Shown here in pieces: positions 51,233 to 62,651 of a stretch of 64,000 bases of DNA. Location: positions 248,821,953 to 248,885,952 of the forward strand of contig NC_090024.1 of NCBI RefSeq assembly GCF_037176765.1, given 5' to 3'. Under the pieces are notes generated by a model. It searched no databases, was not told the origin of the DNA, and saw nothing but the letters and a program-made list of their open reading frames with translations. This stretch comes from Anolis sagrei (lineage: Eukaryota; Chordata; Lepidosauria; Squamata; Anolidae). How positions within the stretch are numbered: position 1 is the stretch's first letter; every line of letters begins with the position of its first letter. The position numbers and the translations under genes were made by a program.

Positions 51233-51780
51233 TACCCACCCATGCCTTGCTGTGGCCAACCTTCCCTCCCTCTTTCTCTCCTTTCTTTCTCCCCTTCCTT
51301 CCTTCTCTTCCTCTCCCCCCCCCCCCCCTTTTCTTTCCCTTCCTCTTTCTCCCATTTTCTCTCTCCTGATGTTTGGCCTGCATCTGTGGCAGGCATCTTC
51401 ACAGGTTGTGAGGTCTCATTTGCTTAATGACCTTCTGATTGTAACTGAAAGACCTCACAACCTCTGAGGACGCCTGCCATGGATGCAGGCGAAATGTCAG
51501 GAGAGAATGCTTCTAGGACATAGCCAGACTGCCCGAAAAACCTACAACAACCCAGGCTGTGGAAAGTTTGGTTCCCCCCCCCCCCCATCCCCGCTTCTTT
51601 TCCAGTTCTTAGTTCTTTCTTTGACCTCCTAGAGAGAAGCTGCCTTGCGCCTTCTGCAAAATAAACCCATCACAATGAAGGTGTCTCAGAGTTCACTCAT
51701 TTACAGGCTGGCCAGAAGTTGAAGTTCACTCCACAGTCATGAAAAACCACAGCAGCCACATTAACTCAGAATTCAAGGGG
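51233..51780. mobile_element. Simple repeats and a Penelope-like foldback
   Basis: 51265-51360 is a pyrimidine-rich tract with a C run. 51364-51416 (minus sense) and 51450-51550 (plus sense) are head-to-head Penelope 3' ends around a 33-bp spacer. 51551-51780 is unassigned. Confidence 0.65.
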
Positions 51781-51786
51781 TTTATT
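51781..51786 (-). terminator. ZSWIM3: ZSWIM3 polyadenylation signal
   Basis: AATAAA in ZSWIM3 sense, about 1.14 kb after the stop codon. The implied 3' UTR (about 51765-52921) has a MITE arm at 52655-52740 and otherwise looks single-copy. Confidence 0.6.
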
Positions 51787-52921
51787 GGAACCAGGCGCCA
51801 CTCCGGCCTCGTTTGGAGTCCAGCTCAGCTCCGCAAGGGGTTTGGGGGTCAAAACTGCACCCCGGTGACCTTTTCCGCAGCCCCCTGAACTGGTTCCCTT
51901 CTTAAAGGGGGGGGGGAGCGCCCTTTTAAATTAACACGGCATAATTTATTCATAACGAATCCACAACCATTCCTTTGCCAAGATGGCGCGGGAAATGAAC
52001 AGAACTAAAAAACGGCTTCAGCAGCAAAGCCGCAGAGTTAATAATAATAATAATACCAATAAAAAAACTTTTTTAACTCAAAGAGTGAGATCTGCATTTT
52101 CAACAACTAATTTGGTCTTGAGAACATAGCAGCAAAACCTGCCCCTCTGGCAGAGGCTTTGGGGAGAGCACCAAGGGGGCCCCGCCTCCCCTCAGACACC
52201 CCCACAAACACCTGGCCTCCACCTCAGGGGCTTCGGGGCTGAAACACAGACACAGGGTGCAGCGGACCTTCCCACACAACGCAAGAGAATATCAACAATC
52301 CCGGTGGGTTTCCTTAACCTGACCTAAGCTAAAATAACAATGTTGTGGAGAATGCAGAATAATACACCTGAATCAAGAATATCTGGCAACAAAAACCAAC
52401 AAAGCAAGTTGTGCAGAGGACAAAAAACACAGAGGATACGACACCCCTTGGTATGAAGCGGCTTCCCTGATTGTCAAGCCTGCAGCCGGATGCTGGCCCC
52501 CCTCAAGGCCCTCGCTCCACTCTGGCCTGCCTTCGGGATACAGGAGGGGGTCTCTCAATGGCACTCAAGCAAGGCTGGCCTCACCTGCGTCCTGAGCAGA
52601 GGAACCCCGCTGCCCTTCGTCCCCCTGCACATCTCCCTAGAGCGGTTTCCTCCCGATGTTTTGAACTACAGCTCCCAGAATCCCTGATAATAGGTCAAAG
52701 CAGCCAAGACTTCTGGGAGTTGAAGTCTGAACACCTGGGGGCTAGAGTTTGGGGGTCAACGCCAACGGGGAAGGGGAGGCCCTTTCATGGCTGAGGTGTG
52801 GAAGAGCAACCCTGAGCTCCCTGGTCCAGGAAGGGCCGCAACGGGCTTGGAGAATGGCCCAAGCCAGGACCAGCCCCTCCGACCAGACGCTGGACTGACC
52901 GACTGGCCAAAGGGGCGTGTT

Positions 52922-55055
52922 TCAAGCCACCGGAGTCTGGCTGGTGTCCAGAGCGGCCCCGTGAGCGACCGAGGAGATTTGGGCTCCCTCCAGCTCTTCC
53001 TTCTTGACCCAGAGGAAGGGGAGGTCCCCCACGTTGCGGATGTGGAGGGGCTTCGCGGCCGCGGCCTCCTCTTCCCGCAGCTCGGAGCGCTTAGTCCAGA
53101 TGCTGACGATCATGCGGAGGGTGGCGCTGCGCTCCTCCAGCTCCTGGCCCTCCTCGCTCTGCAGGAGCAGGTTGCCCAGCTCCGTGCTGAGGGACTGGAT
53201 CATGTCCTGACGCTCCTTGGGTACTGGCGTGGCCACCGGCAAGCCACCTTGGGGCCACTCCAGGTGGTTCTGGCGCAGGGCGGGCAGGTGCTGGTACTTC
53301 CTCTGCCAGCGCTTGGCCACCATGCCCTCGTCCACCACCTGCTGGTTCGCCAGCAGCACCGCCAAGACGTGCCGGCAGGGCAGCTGGTAGCGGCAAGAGA
53401 AGTAACAGTTGCAGTTCCGGCCGCCCCCGCCGACCTGGTGGGTGTCCTCCAGCAGCTGGACCGCGGCCTTCCTCCTGGAGGAAGCCGTCACCAGCTGGGT
53501 GGACTTCTGCACCACGTCCCACTCGTTCAGGCACAGCTGGTAGGCCAGCTCCGTGCAGGTTTCCTTCAGGGCGGCCAGCATGGTGGCCACCGGCTTGGCC
53601 GGGCTGTGCCGGGCGCTCTGCTTGGGCGGCTCCTGTCCGGCCGCGGGTGGGGGGTGCTTTGGCGGCCGAGGCTTGCGCGGCAGGGGGGGCCGGGGCTGGC
53701 TCTTGAGCTCCTCCATGAGGATGCTGCGCCGCCCAGCGCCCGCCTTCTCCCCGTTGGAGGAGGGCTGGTTGAGGTGGTTCTCCAGGCCTTTGGTGTTGAA
53801 GTCGTTGGCGGACTCCACGAGGCGGAGGAGGCCGTCCTGCAGGGAGAGCTGGGGGCCGAAGAGGCTGGCCAGCTTCTGGGTGGTCAGCTCCAGGCTGTCG
53901 ATGTAGGTGCTGCAGGCGTGCAGGCCCTTCTTGGCGTGGAAGTACCACAGCATCTCGCAGGAGAACCAGTGGGCCTGGAGGTGCTCAAAGAGGCCGGGGT
54001 CCACCAGGCCCTTGACCACGCGCGAGAGGGCCGCCAGGCTGGCCTCGGACGGGGAGAAGACGGCCTCGCGCAGGGCCGCACGCAGGGCGCTCTTGAAGGT
54101 CAGCGAGGCGCGGGACTTCTTCAGCTTGCGCTCCAGGAGCCGCACCGCGTGGTAGACGGAGAGCAGCACCTGCGCCGAGGGGAAGAGCTCCCGCAGGGCC
54201 TCCCGGTGGAGGAAGGCCACGTCCACCAGCACCGCCTTGACCCTCCTCCGGCCCCCCTCCGCCTCCCCCTCCCCCTCCGCGTTGAACTTCTTGAAGACGG
54301 AGAGCATCTCGCGCACGTTCTCGGGCGTGTCGTCCCTCAGGATGGCCAAGTGCACCAGCTTCCCCACCCGGTCCTTGCTCTCCACCAGGAAGGCGTACAG
54401 CGTGTGGCCCCCGCAGCCCACCACCCGGTGCAGCAGCAGGCTCTCGGGGAAACGCAGGAACAGGCCCTTCATCTTGCCCGTCTGGAAGCTCAGGCGCTCC
54501 AGCTCCTTGCTGCTGCCCAGGCGGAACGAGGCCAAAGAGCCCGCGTCCGTGCGCTGGAAGACCCGCATCACCTCATCGATGTGCACCAGGGGGGAGCTGC
54601 TGGCGCTGCTGCCACCGTATTCGCCCGCCTGAGGGGCCCCTGGCTCCTCAGAAGGAGAAAGGGAAGCAGGCGGGCACTTCTCGGCATCGGTTCTCGTGTT
54701 CTCGCTCACGTCGCTGTCGGCTTCGACCTTCACCTTCACTTCTGCAGGCTCCTCTTTGCGCAGCTTGGCCGGAGGGGCGCCGTAGGCTCTGGAGGCGGCC
54801 ATTCTGGCAGCCAGCCTGGCCAAAGGGGAACGGTCAGAGCTGAACGAAGGGGCCTTGGGCTCCGCATGGATGTGGTTGGAGTTCAGCTCCGTGATCACTA
54901 GTCGGTCCAGCTCCTCGCTGTATTGCAGGACCAAGTAGGCCGGGCACAACTGGGGCTCCTCCTCCTCCTCTTGCTGCTGTTGTTGTTGTTTCTTCTTCCT
55001 CTTCTTCTTGGCCTGCTCTCGCGACTGAATGCAGCCAAACTTCACCCGCATGAAC
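52922..55055 (-). CDS. ZSWIM3: Zinc finger SWIM-type containing 3, exon 2 (most of the protein)
   Basis: The acceptor GATCCCCAG opens the exon at 55055, and it runs 711 codons to TGA (52924-52922). With exon 1 the product is 762 residues (human 696). Parts in order: CPAYLVLQYSEELDRLVITE near residue 95; an acidic/serine-rich linker; the RNase H-like region with GHTLYAFLVESKDRVGKLVH and LVDVAFLHREALRELFPSAQ; NEWDVVQKSTQLV; the SWIM box CNCYFSCRYQLPCRH (CxC...CxH, about residue 600); and DMIQSLSTELGNLLLQSEEG. A Lys/Gln/Glu run (KKKRKKK, Q7, E5) near residues 66-90 is expanded against human and includes a nuclear-localisation-like block. Strongly GC-rich. Paralog of ZSWIM1; both resemble domesticated MULE transposases, which is inference. 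Confidence 0.96.
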
Positions 55056-55094
55056 CTGGGGATCAGAGAAGAGGAGGAGCTGTAAGGGAGGGGT

Positions 55095-56115
55095 AGTGAG
55101 GTCTCACAATCTCTGAGGGTGCTTGCTTGCCACAGATGCAGACGAAACGTCAGGAGAGAATGCCTCTAGAATATGGCCACATGTTGGGCTTCATCCCTGA
55201 CTGCACAAGTCTCCAGCTCTCAATGAGTAGCTAGCCTAGATAAGACTGAGGGATTCCTCCCCAATTTCCTGTAGCTAGGTTGTTTAAGAAGGGGTTAAAA
55301 GGGGGGATTGTCTTACTGATCTTTGCATGGCACTATCTCCTCCCCCTTTGAATACCTAGGAATGTAATCCTATAGGGAAACGTAACTTCCTCTTTTAAAG
55401 GTGTTTTTATTGCCCTGGCAAAAGCCATGTGGCCTGTCTCCATTTTCTGGCCCCTTCTCCCTTTGTCTTCTCTAGAGTGAGGAAGCATCCTTGCCATTGT
55501 CCAGGCAAAGATGTGTCACTTTTTCACCCATGTTCCAGCATTATTTTCAATTTTAATTTTACATTTGGCCTTCCCATAGTTTTTAATCATGTGGTCTTAT
55601 TGTTAATGTTGCATTATTGTATTGTCCATGTTTTATTTTAATTGCTTGTATTGTTGTATTTGGGCTTGGCCTCATATAAGCCGCACCGAGTCCCTTGGGG
55701 AGATGGTAGCGGGGTACAAGTGTTGTTATTATTATTATAAAGATGCAGTAGATATAGTTACTTTTATTATTTTTCCTTTTCCTTAAAAGATAGCTCAGTG
55801 AAGCTAGTGAGCTCCAAGAACCTTTCCTATCTAGAATGGATTTTTTTATCTTTAATAAACATATTGTTTTTGATCCTATGAGTTGTGGATCTGCAATCCT
55901 GTTCCATCTTGTTGAATGGAAGCCAATCCTTGCTCACTACATGTAAGCTTCTGCTGCTTCTGAACTGTGCATCCTGCACTCTGCTATACTTTGGTGGAAT
56001 CACCCCCAGAGAGGGTCATTTTTGAGCCTCACAACTCTTGATTCCCAACACCATATAGCCCCAAAAAAACAACCAAGTGATTCCGGCCATGAACGCCTTC
56101 GACAATACAAGTTAG
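55095..56115 (+). mobile_element. Penelope-like 3' end split by an LTR
   Basis: 55095-55181 (TCTGAGGGTGCTTGC ... AGATGCAGACGAAACGTCAG) and 56051-56115 (CCATATAGCCCCAAAAAAAC, AGTGATTCCGGCCATGAACG) are the two halves of one copy, interrupted by the LTR at 55182. It lies in the ZSWIM3 intron. Confidence 0.7.
55182..56050 (+). mobile_element. Solo LTR of another family (fossil)
   Basis: It runs from TGTTGGGCTTCATCC to GATTCCCAACA with AATAAA at about 55853, and is flanked by a 5-bp target duplication CCACA/CCATA that differs at one base. About 210 bp of L2 tail (55530-55735) is inserted within it. No internal region. It is younger than the Penelope copy it splits and older than the L2 inside it. 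Confidence 0.7.
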
Positions 56116-56625
56116 ACACTATTAAATCTTGTGTTTTATTTGAAAGTAAACTCTTACTAAAGAGAGCTGTACATAGCAACATAGTTTATGAAGAAACTGT
56201 TCAAGATGATAAAGTCAAGATACAAACTCTCTGAAACATTATGGAAGTTTCTAACCCTTCACAAGAAATGTGCCTGTATCTTGAAGTCCATGAAGTTATC
56301 AGTAAACAAAACCTGTGATCTTTTTAAAAAGTCTGCTTGCATCGCTGTCGGCGCAAAGCATCAGACAGAAATGAAATATCTACACACCTAGCAATCCTTC
56401 ATTACTAAATAACCTTTGCTACACTGATTAAGTTGTGATCCTAACAGTTCACAATGGGCAGTGATCCTACCAGGTCAGGATCTATTATCCCTAATATTTA
56501 ATACTGATGATGTTTAATTCTGATTTAATCTTTGTATATTTTATGTTGTATTGAATTGCTTTTAGAGTAAGACACTTTGAGTCCCCGAATGAAGAGAAAA
56601 AGCAAGATATAAATAATAATAATAA
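56116..56625. other. ZSWIM3 intron, unassigned AT-rich
   Basis: No gene or confident repeat; the last 30 bp lead into an (AAT)n tail. Confidence 0.35.
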
Positions 56626-56990
56626 TAATAATAATATTTAAAAATCTTTATTTATACCCCGCTACCATCTCCCCAAGGGACTCGGTGCGAGTTAAATGAG
56701 GCCGAGCCCACAATACATCAGTAAAAACAATAACAGTAATACAAATCAATACATAACTCATAAAAATAAGCAGTAAACATTAACAATAACACGACAACAT
56801 TTAAAAACCTATGGCTGGCTAAATGTAATAATTAAAAATTTTAAAATAATGCTGAGCATGACCAGGTGGGATACAAATTTTTCGGAGAGGGATGGGGCAT
56901 GTAAACAATCCTAGATCACTAATAAAGTGCATTTAGGGACATATTGCTGGGAATTTCCTTATTCTGGGAAGGCACACCATGATAATTTCT
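56626..56990 (-). mobile_element. L2-type LINE 3' tail
   Basis: TACCCCGCTACCATCTCCCC after (AAT)n, and CTAATAAAGTGCATTTAGGG, as at 20990-21290. Confidence 0.75.
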
Positions 56991-57072
56991 CTGATCGTAC
57001 AGCATTGAGCCACGGCAGTTAAAAGGGTGCCAAACTGCATTTAATTTGGCTGCACCTACAGCAGGCAGGGGC

Positions 57073-57190
57073 CAACTTTGACCCTCCTCCAGGTGTTTTG
57101 GACTTCAACTCCCACAATTCCTAACAGCCGGTAGGCTGTTAGGAATTGTGGGAGTTGAAGTCCAAAACACCTGGAGGAGGGTCAAAGTTG
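57073..57190. repeat. 118-bp near-perfect palindrome (foldback MITE)
   Basis: Two 57-bp arms (57073-57129 and 57134-57190) are exact reverse complements around a 4-base loop GGTA, as far as I can check by eye. The outer end is CAACTTTGACCCTCC and the inner end TTCCTAACAGCC. It is two arms of the lizard MITE joined head to head, 70 bp beyond the donor of ZSWIM3 exon 1. Confidence 0.9.
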
Positions 57191-57258
57191 AGGCTGCGCT
57201 TGGAGGGCATGGGCGTGACTGTCTCCCGTGAGCCCCTTGCCCACTCGCCCCCTTCTTA

Positions 57259-57985
<727 letters not shown>

Positions 57986-58525
57986 GAGGACTCACAGCCA
58001 CATGCGTAATATATATATATATGCATGCTCAGTGCATAATGAGTTCCTTAAAAACAAAAGAACCAATGAATGAAATCACACCAAATTTGGCAACAAAACG
58101 TCTCACAACACAAGGAGTGACCAACACTCAAAAAATTATGATTTTGTCATTTGGGAGTTGTAGTTGCTGGGATTTATAGTTCCCCTACAATCAAAGAGCA
58201 CTCTGAACTCCACCAATGATGGAATTGGGCCAAACTTAGCACACAGAACTCCCATGACCAACAGAAAAAACTGGAAAGGTTTGGTGGGCATTGACCTTGA
58301 GTTTGGGAATTATAGTTCACCCACATCCAGAGAGCACTGTTGACTCAAACAATGATGGTTCTGGACCACACCCAAATATGTGCACAGATGGCGTTTGGGG
58401 GAAATAGACCTCGACATTTGGAAGTTGTAGGCACTGGGATTCACAGTTCACATACAATCAATGAGCATTCTGAATCCCACAAACGACAGAATAGGGGCAA
58501 ATAATTTAAGGGTTGTTAAATGTAT

Positions 58526-58690
58526 TGTCGAAAGCTTTCATGGCTGGAATCACTAGGTTCTTGTAGGTTTTTTCGGGCTATAGGGCCATGTTCTAGAGGC
58601 ATTTCTCCTGACGAAATGCAGGTGAAACATCAGGAGAAATGCCTCTAGAACAAGGCCCTATAGCCTGAAAAAACCTACAAGAACCTAATT
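58526..58690. mobile_element. Penelope-like foldback hairpin
   Basis: Arms about 58550-58612 and 58622-58688 are near-perfect inverted copies (AGGTTCTTGTAGGTTTTTTC ... GAAAAAACCTACAAGAACCT). Only the outermost part of the 3' end is kept; the ribozyme-like core is mostly gone. Confidence 0.75.
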
Positions 58691-58847
58691 TAAGGGTTGT
58701 ATGGCCATGTTCCAGGACCCCCGTGACCAACAGAAAACACTTAAGGCCATCCAATCCAACTCCCTTCATCAGGGCAAGGAAACGTAATTAAAGTCCTCCC
58801 GACAAAGAGCCACCCAGGCATCGATATAGATAGATAGATATGATTCT

Positions 58848-59390
58848 GGAATATTGTGTCCAGTTCTGGGCACCACAATTGAAGGGAGATATTGACTCTA
58901 AGCTGGAATGTGTCCAGAGGAAGAGGGCGACTAAAATGATAAAAGGTCTGGAGAACAAGCCCTATGAGGAGCGGCTTAGGGAACTGGGCATGTTTAGCTT
59001 GAAGAAGAGAAGGCTGAGAGGAGATATGATCAGGGCCATGTATAAATATGTGAGAGGAAGCCACAGGGAGGAGGAGGAGGGAGCAAGCTTGTTTTCTGCT
59101 TCCCTGGAGACTAGGACGCAATGGAACAATGGCTTCAAACTCCAAGAGAGGAGATTCCATCTGAACATGAGGAAGAACTTCCTGACTGTGAGAGCCGTTC
59201 AGCAGTGGAACTCTCTGCCCCGGAGGGAGTGTGGTGGAGGCTCCTTCTATTGAGGTTTTGAAGCAGAGGCTGGGTGGCCATCTGTCAGGGGTGATTTGAA
59301 TGCAATATTCCTGCTTCTTGGCAGAATGGGGCTGGACTGGATGAGGGCCCAGGAGGTCTCTTCCCACTCTTGGATTCTAGGATTCACACA
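58848..59390 (+). mobile_element. CR1 LINE 3' end
   Basis: [40 protein letters not shown] and [18 protein letters not shown], then the 3' UTR to TGGATTCTAGGATTC. Long open stretches; a young-looking copy. Confidence 0.85.
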
Positions 59391-59689
59391 CAGAGAGAGA
59401 TATAGTATCCTAGATTTGAAAGGGACCCTTAAAGAAGGACTATGATGTGTTGCTTGTTCCAGGGTGGGCAAACCAGACACTCTCCACATCAACAGTGACA
59501 AAGAAACAGCAAGAAATACTGTTTACCCTCAAGCAGAAAGACATGACATAGATTAGAAACCAACACTTTCTCATTACTTTATTTTCCAGATCACCAGACT
59601 GGGCCACAGCAACGCATGGCAGGGGGCGGCTAGTTATTATTATATTTACACACACACACACACACACCCTTTCTTCTCTTCAGAGGAGA

Positions 59690-60216
59690 CTCAAAGCGCC
59701 TTCCTTCCTTCCTTCCATTAGCAGCCCATTCCGCCCCCCGGTGCCTTTTGGGGAAACAAGCGTGCCTCTGGGCATGTGGGGAGCGCGGCCTGCTGGCCTG
59801 CCTGGCCCCCTCCCTCCCTTCCTTCCTTCCTTCTGAGATTTCCCCAGGAAGCCCCTCCTCCCCCCTTTCCTGCCCCACCGGAGACCCCTTGGGAGGCCAA
59901 TTAGCACGCGCCCTAATTACCCGGCGAGGCCCCTCCGAGGAGGAAGGAGAGAAGGAGAGCCACCGCCACCCCTCGGACTGCCCTTGCGGATTCTCTCCCT
60001 GCGCATGCGCGTGGCAGGCACAGGCGGGCTCTCTCTCTCTCTCTTTATAAGCCCCGCCCTCCGAAGGAGAGCCCACCAATCGGGAGCTCCGGCGGCAAGC
60101 GGGCGGGCGGCTCCGCCAATGGCGAAGCAGGAACTCTTCTGCCCCGCGTTTCCTTAAGGAAACGCGGAAAACCGACCGGAAGTGAGTGTCCCGAACGGGA
60201 CCCGTTTCCGTCCAAG
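59690..60216 (+). promoter_or_regulatory. ACOT8: ACOT8 promoter, possibly shared with ZSWIM3
   Basis: CpG-rich from about 59880. Elements in order: NRF1 site TGCGCATGCGCG (60000-60011); TATAA (60046-60050) with a GC box just after; CCAAT boxes near 60076 and 60113; a perfect 24-bp palindrome (60144-60167, half-site CCGCGTTTCCTT); an ETS/GABP site ACCGGAAGTG near 60173-60185; GTCCCG-AA-CGGGAC, an inverted pair; and a YY1 site AAGATGGCGGCC overlapping the ATG (60214-60225). This set is typical of nuclear genes for mitochondrial and metabolic enzymes. ZSWIM3 is divergent from ACOT8 here and in human, and its leader exon has not been found, so a shared promoter is plausible. Confidence 0.65.
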
Positions 60217-60299
60217 ATGGCGGCCGCCGGGAAGGACCTGCGAAGCGTGCTGGTGACCAGCGTCCTCAACCTGGAGCAGCTGGACCTCGACCTCTTCCG
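60217..60299 (+). CDS. ACOT8: Acyl-CoA thioesterase 8, exon 1
   Basis: ACOT8 is a peroxisomal acyl-CoA thioesterase of the double hotdog type. ATG at 60217 reads MAAAGKDLRSVLVTSVLNLE, then QLDLDLF, and human has DLRSVLVTTVLNLEPLDEDLF. It ends TTC CG|GTCAGT and joins 62186 in frame (FR-GRHYW). The N-terminus is shorter than human by about 20 residues. No in-frame upstream ATG looks likely. Confidence 0.93.
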
Positions 60300-62185
60300 G
60301 TCAGTCAGGAGGGTGGGCGGGCGGGTCGGTGGGCTGCGGCCCGGAAGGAGGAGGAGAAGGCCCTGCACTGCAACAGGCCCGGCTCTTTCAGCCGCTCCTC
60401 ATGGGGCTTGTTCTCCACACCCTTAACAACAATAATAATAAGGAGGAATAATAATAATAATAATAATAGGTAAAGGTAGTCCCCTGACATTAAGTCCAGT
60501 CATGTCTGACTCTGGGACTCTGGTGCTCATCTCCATTTCCAAGCCAAAGAGACGGCGTTGTCCGTAGACACCTCCAAGGCCATGTGGCCACTGGCAGGAC
60601 TGCATGGAGCTCCGTTACCTTCCCGCCAGAGTGGTACCTATTGATCTACTCACATTTGCATGTTTTCGAACTGCTAGGTTGGCGGAAGCTAGGGCTGACA
60701 GCGGAATAATAATAATAATAATAATAATGTATTGTCGAAGGCTTTCATGGCCGGAATCACTGGGTTGTTGTAGGTTTGTTCGGGGCTCTATGGCCATATT
60801 CTAGAGGCATTCTCTCCTGACGTTTCGCCTGCATCTATGGCAAGCATCCTCAGGAAAGCAGTGGAACTCTCTGCCTCAGAGTGTGGTGGAAAATCCTTCC
60901 TTGAAAGGTTTTAAACAGAGGCTGGGTGGCCATCTGCCAGGGGTGCTTGGATTGTGCTTTCCTGCATGGCAAGGAGTTGGACTTGGAGTCAAACTCAATT
61001 ATTCTATGATCCCAGATTGGAAATAACATGGAAACTGAGCAATTTAACAGGACCGATTCAACTTAACTTAAGGATATGTCTAGTAATGTAATATAGGAAT
61101 TTGGATTGGATAATAATTCAGATCACATTACAGGTCGTACGTCATAGGAGCCGTCAGTCAAAAGCACAATTTATGTATTTATTTATTTATTTGCAGCTTT
61201 TTTTATATTCCACCCTTCTCCTCACCCCGCAGGGGACTCAGGGCGGATTACAGCGTACACATATATGGCAAACATTCAATACCCATTTTAACATACAAAC
61301 ATATACAGACATAGACAGAGGCTATTTAACTTTTTCTGGCCGCCGAGGGAGCTGTCGCTTTCATCATCCATCTGCGACACTGATGAAGCACTTCCGCATT
61401 CCCCGCATGCTTTTGCTGGAGTGCTTTGCTGGTGTCTTTTTATGGCCTCGTAAATTTTGTTAAATTAGCCTCCCCACACATAGGTGGTACCTACATTTCC
61501 TACTTGATAGATGCAACTGTCTTTCGGGTTGCAAAGGTCGACAAGAAGCTACACACAATTGGTTGGAAACCCACTCCAACCCGGGCTGGCTTCGAACTCA
61601 TGACCTTTTGGTCAGAAGGGATCTTAAAGCAGATGACATTCAGCCCGCTGCGCCACAATCCCGATGAGACATCCATGTCTTTAATTCCTTGCGGAATGTG
61701 GCTAGGGAGGGTGCTAGCCTAATCTCTCTAGGGAGGGAGTTCCAGAGGTGGGGGGCCACCACCGAGAAGGCCCTCTCTCTCTCTCGTCCTCACCACCTGC
61801 GCCTGAGAGGGGGGTGGGAGCAAGAGAAGAGCATCCCTGGACCGCGCGGGCTCATAAGGGAGAAGGCGGTCGCGCAGATAGGCAGGTCCTGAACCAATTG
61901 CACCCTTCTGGCAGCCGGCCTTGCCTCTCTCTTCCTTTTCCTTCCTCTAAAAACAAGGACAAAGAGGCTGAGAGATATCTTTTATCCTAGAGCTGTGACT
62001 ATATTGCACTCTGTGGTTTCACCCTGATGTGGCATGAGGGGTTGTGCAATAGTGACTAGAATATGGACGGATGGGTGCCTTGTTTTGTAATTCTATGTAT
62101 CTAATGTGTATTGGGGATTGCGTGTAATTTTCTCGTACGAGGTACACGGACAATAACGTTATTCTTTCTCGTTGTCTTCTCCCAG
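60300..62185 (+). other. ACOT8 intron 1, packed with repeats
   Basis: 60375-60430 CR1 scrap; 60430-60470 (AAT)n; 60465-60710 Sauria-type SINE (minus, tRNA head missing); 60710-60730 (AAT)n; 60730-60855 Penelope-like 3' end (minus) with an intact hammerhead-like core at about 60814-60854; 60856-61010 old CR1; 61180-61660 long tRNA-derived SINE (minus, head CTGCGCCACAATCCCG); 61670-61910 L2 (minus, GGGGCCACCACCGAGAAGGC). 61911-62160 is unassigned. Confidence 0.7.
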
Positions 62186-62322
62186 CGGGAGGCACTACTG
62201 GGTGCCGGTCACCAAGCGTCTCTTTGGCGGCCAGATCGTGGGCCAGGCCCTGGTGGCCGCCGCAAAGGCCGTGAGCGATGACGTCCACGTCCATTCCTTG
62301 CACTGCTACTTCGTCAGAGCAG
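62186..62322 (+). CDS. ACOT8: Acyl-CoA thioesterase 8, exon 2
   Basis: The acceptor TTCTCCCAG starts GRHYWVPVTKRLFGGQIVGQ, then ALVAAAKAVSDDVHVHSLHC, then YFVRA. The first hotdog domain is nearly identical to human (GRHYWVPAKRRLFGGQIVGQ). VHSLHCYF is the start of the conserved HSLH strand. It ends GCAG|GTCAGT, phase 1. Confidence 0.96.
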
Positions 62323-62423
62323 GTCAGTACGGAGCCCTTTGGGGGGGGGGGGGGGAGGCACACAACCCATCAAGGCTGGCTGTCGGCTGAGCCCTGCTGT
62401 GCCCCCCCCCCCCCCCCCCGCAG
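62323..62423 (+). repeat. ACOT8 intron 2 with G and C runs
   Basis: A 101-bp intron holding a 15-base G run (62340-62354) and a C run of about 17 (62403-62419). The C run forms the acceptor pyrimidine tract, ending CGCAG. Confidence 0.9.
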
Positions 62424-62649
62424 GGGACCCCACGGTACCCGTCCTCTACCAGGTGGAGCGCACTCGGACGGGGAGGAGCTTCTCGGTCCGGTCGGTCAAG
62501 GCCATCCAGCACGGGATGCCCATCCTCACCTGCCAGGCCTCCTTCCAGGCGGCGCAGCCCAGCCCCATCCAGCACCAGTTCCACATGCCGGACGTGCCGC
62601 TCCCGGAGGAACTCCTGACCCAGGAGGAGCTCATCCACAAGTACCTCCA
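62424..62649 (+). CDS. ACOT8: Acyl-CoA thioesterase 8, exon 3 (gene continues beyond the window)
   Basis: GDPTVPVLYQVERTRTGRSF, then SVRSVKAIQHGMPILTCQAS, then FQAAQPSPIQHQFHMPDVPL, PEELLTQEELIHKYL. All follow human ACOT8 closely (LYQVERTRTGSSFSVRSVKA). The donor CA|GTGAGT (GT 62650-62651) leaves phase 2. The second hotdog domain, catalytic residues and the C-terminal peroxisomal signal (human ...SKL) must lie right of 64000. No further exon is seen to the end. Confidence 0.95.
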
Positions 62650-62651
62650 GT

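Larger units (their letters stand above)
58020..59640 (-). mobile_element. Non-autonomous element family, nested copy
   Basis: Reverse counterpart of 50235-51105: CACCAAATTTGGCAAC and GGGAGTTGTAGTTGCTGGGA blocks at the left, CAAACCAGACACTCTCCACA and GGCCACAGCAACGCATGGCA at the right end (59605-59635). A Penelope foldback (58526-58690) and a CR1 (58848-59390) are inserted in it. Confidence 0.6.

Noticed and set aside
52787-54901. 704-codon plus-strand frame opposite ZSWIM3
   Set aside because: It is the antisense shadow of a very GC-rich exon. The minus strand matches human ZSWIM3 throughout.
62339-62423. Possible frame through the ACOT8 intron 2
   Set aside because: The long G and C runs and consensus splice sites mark an intron; reading through breaks the match to ACOT8.
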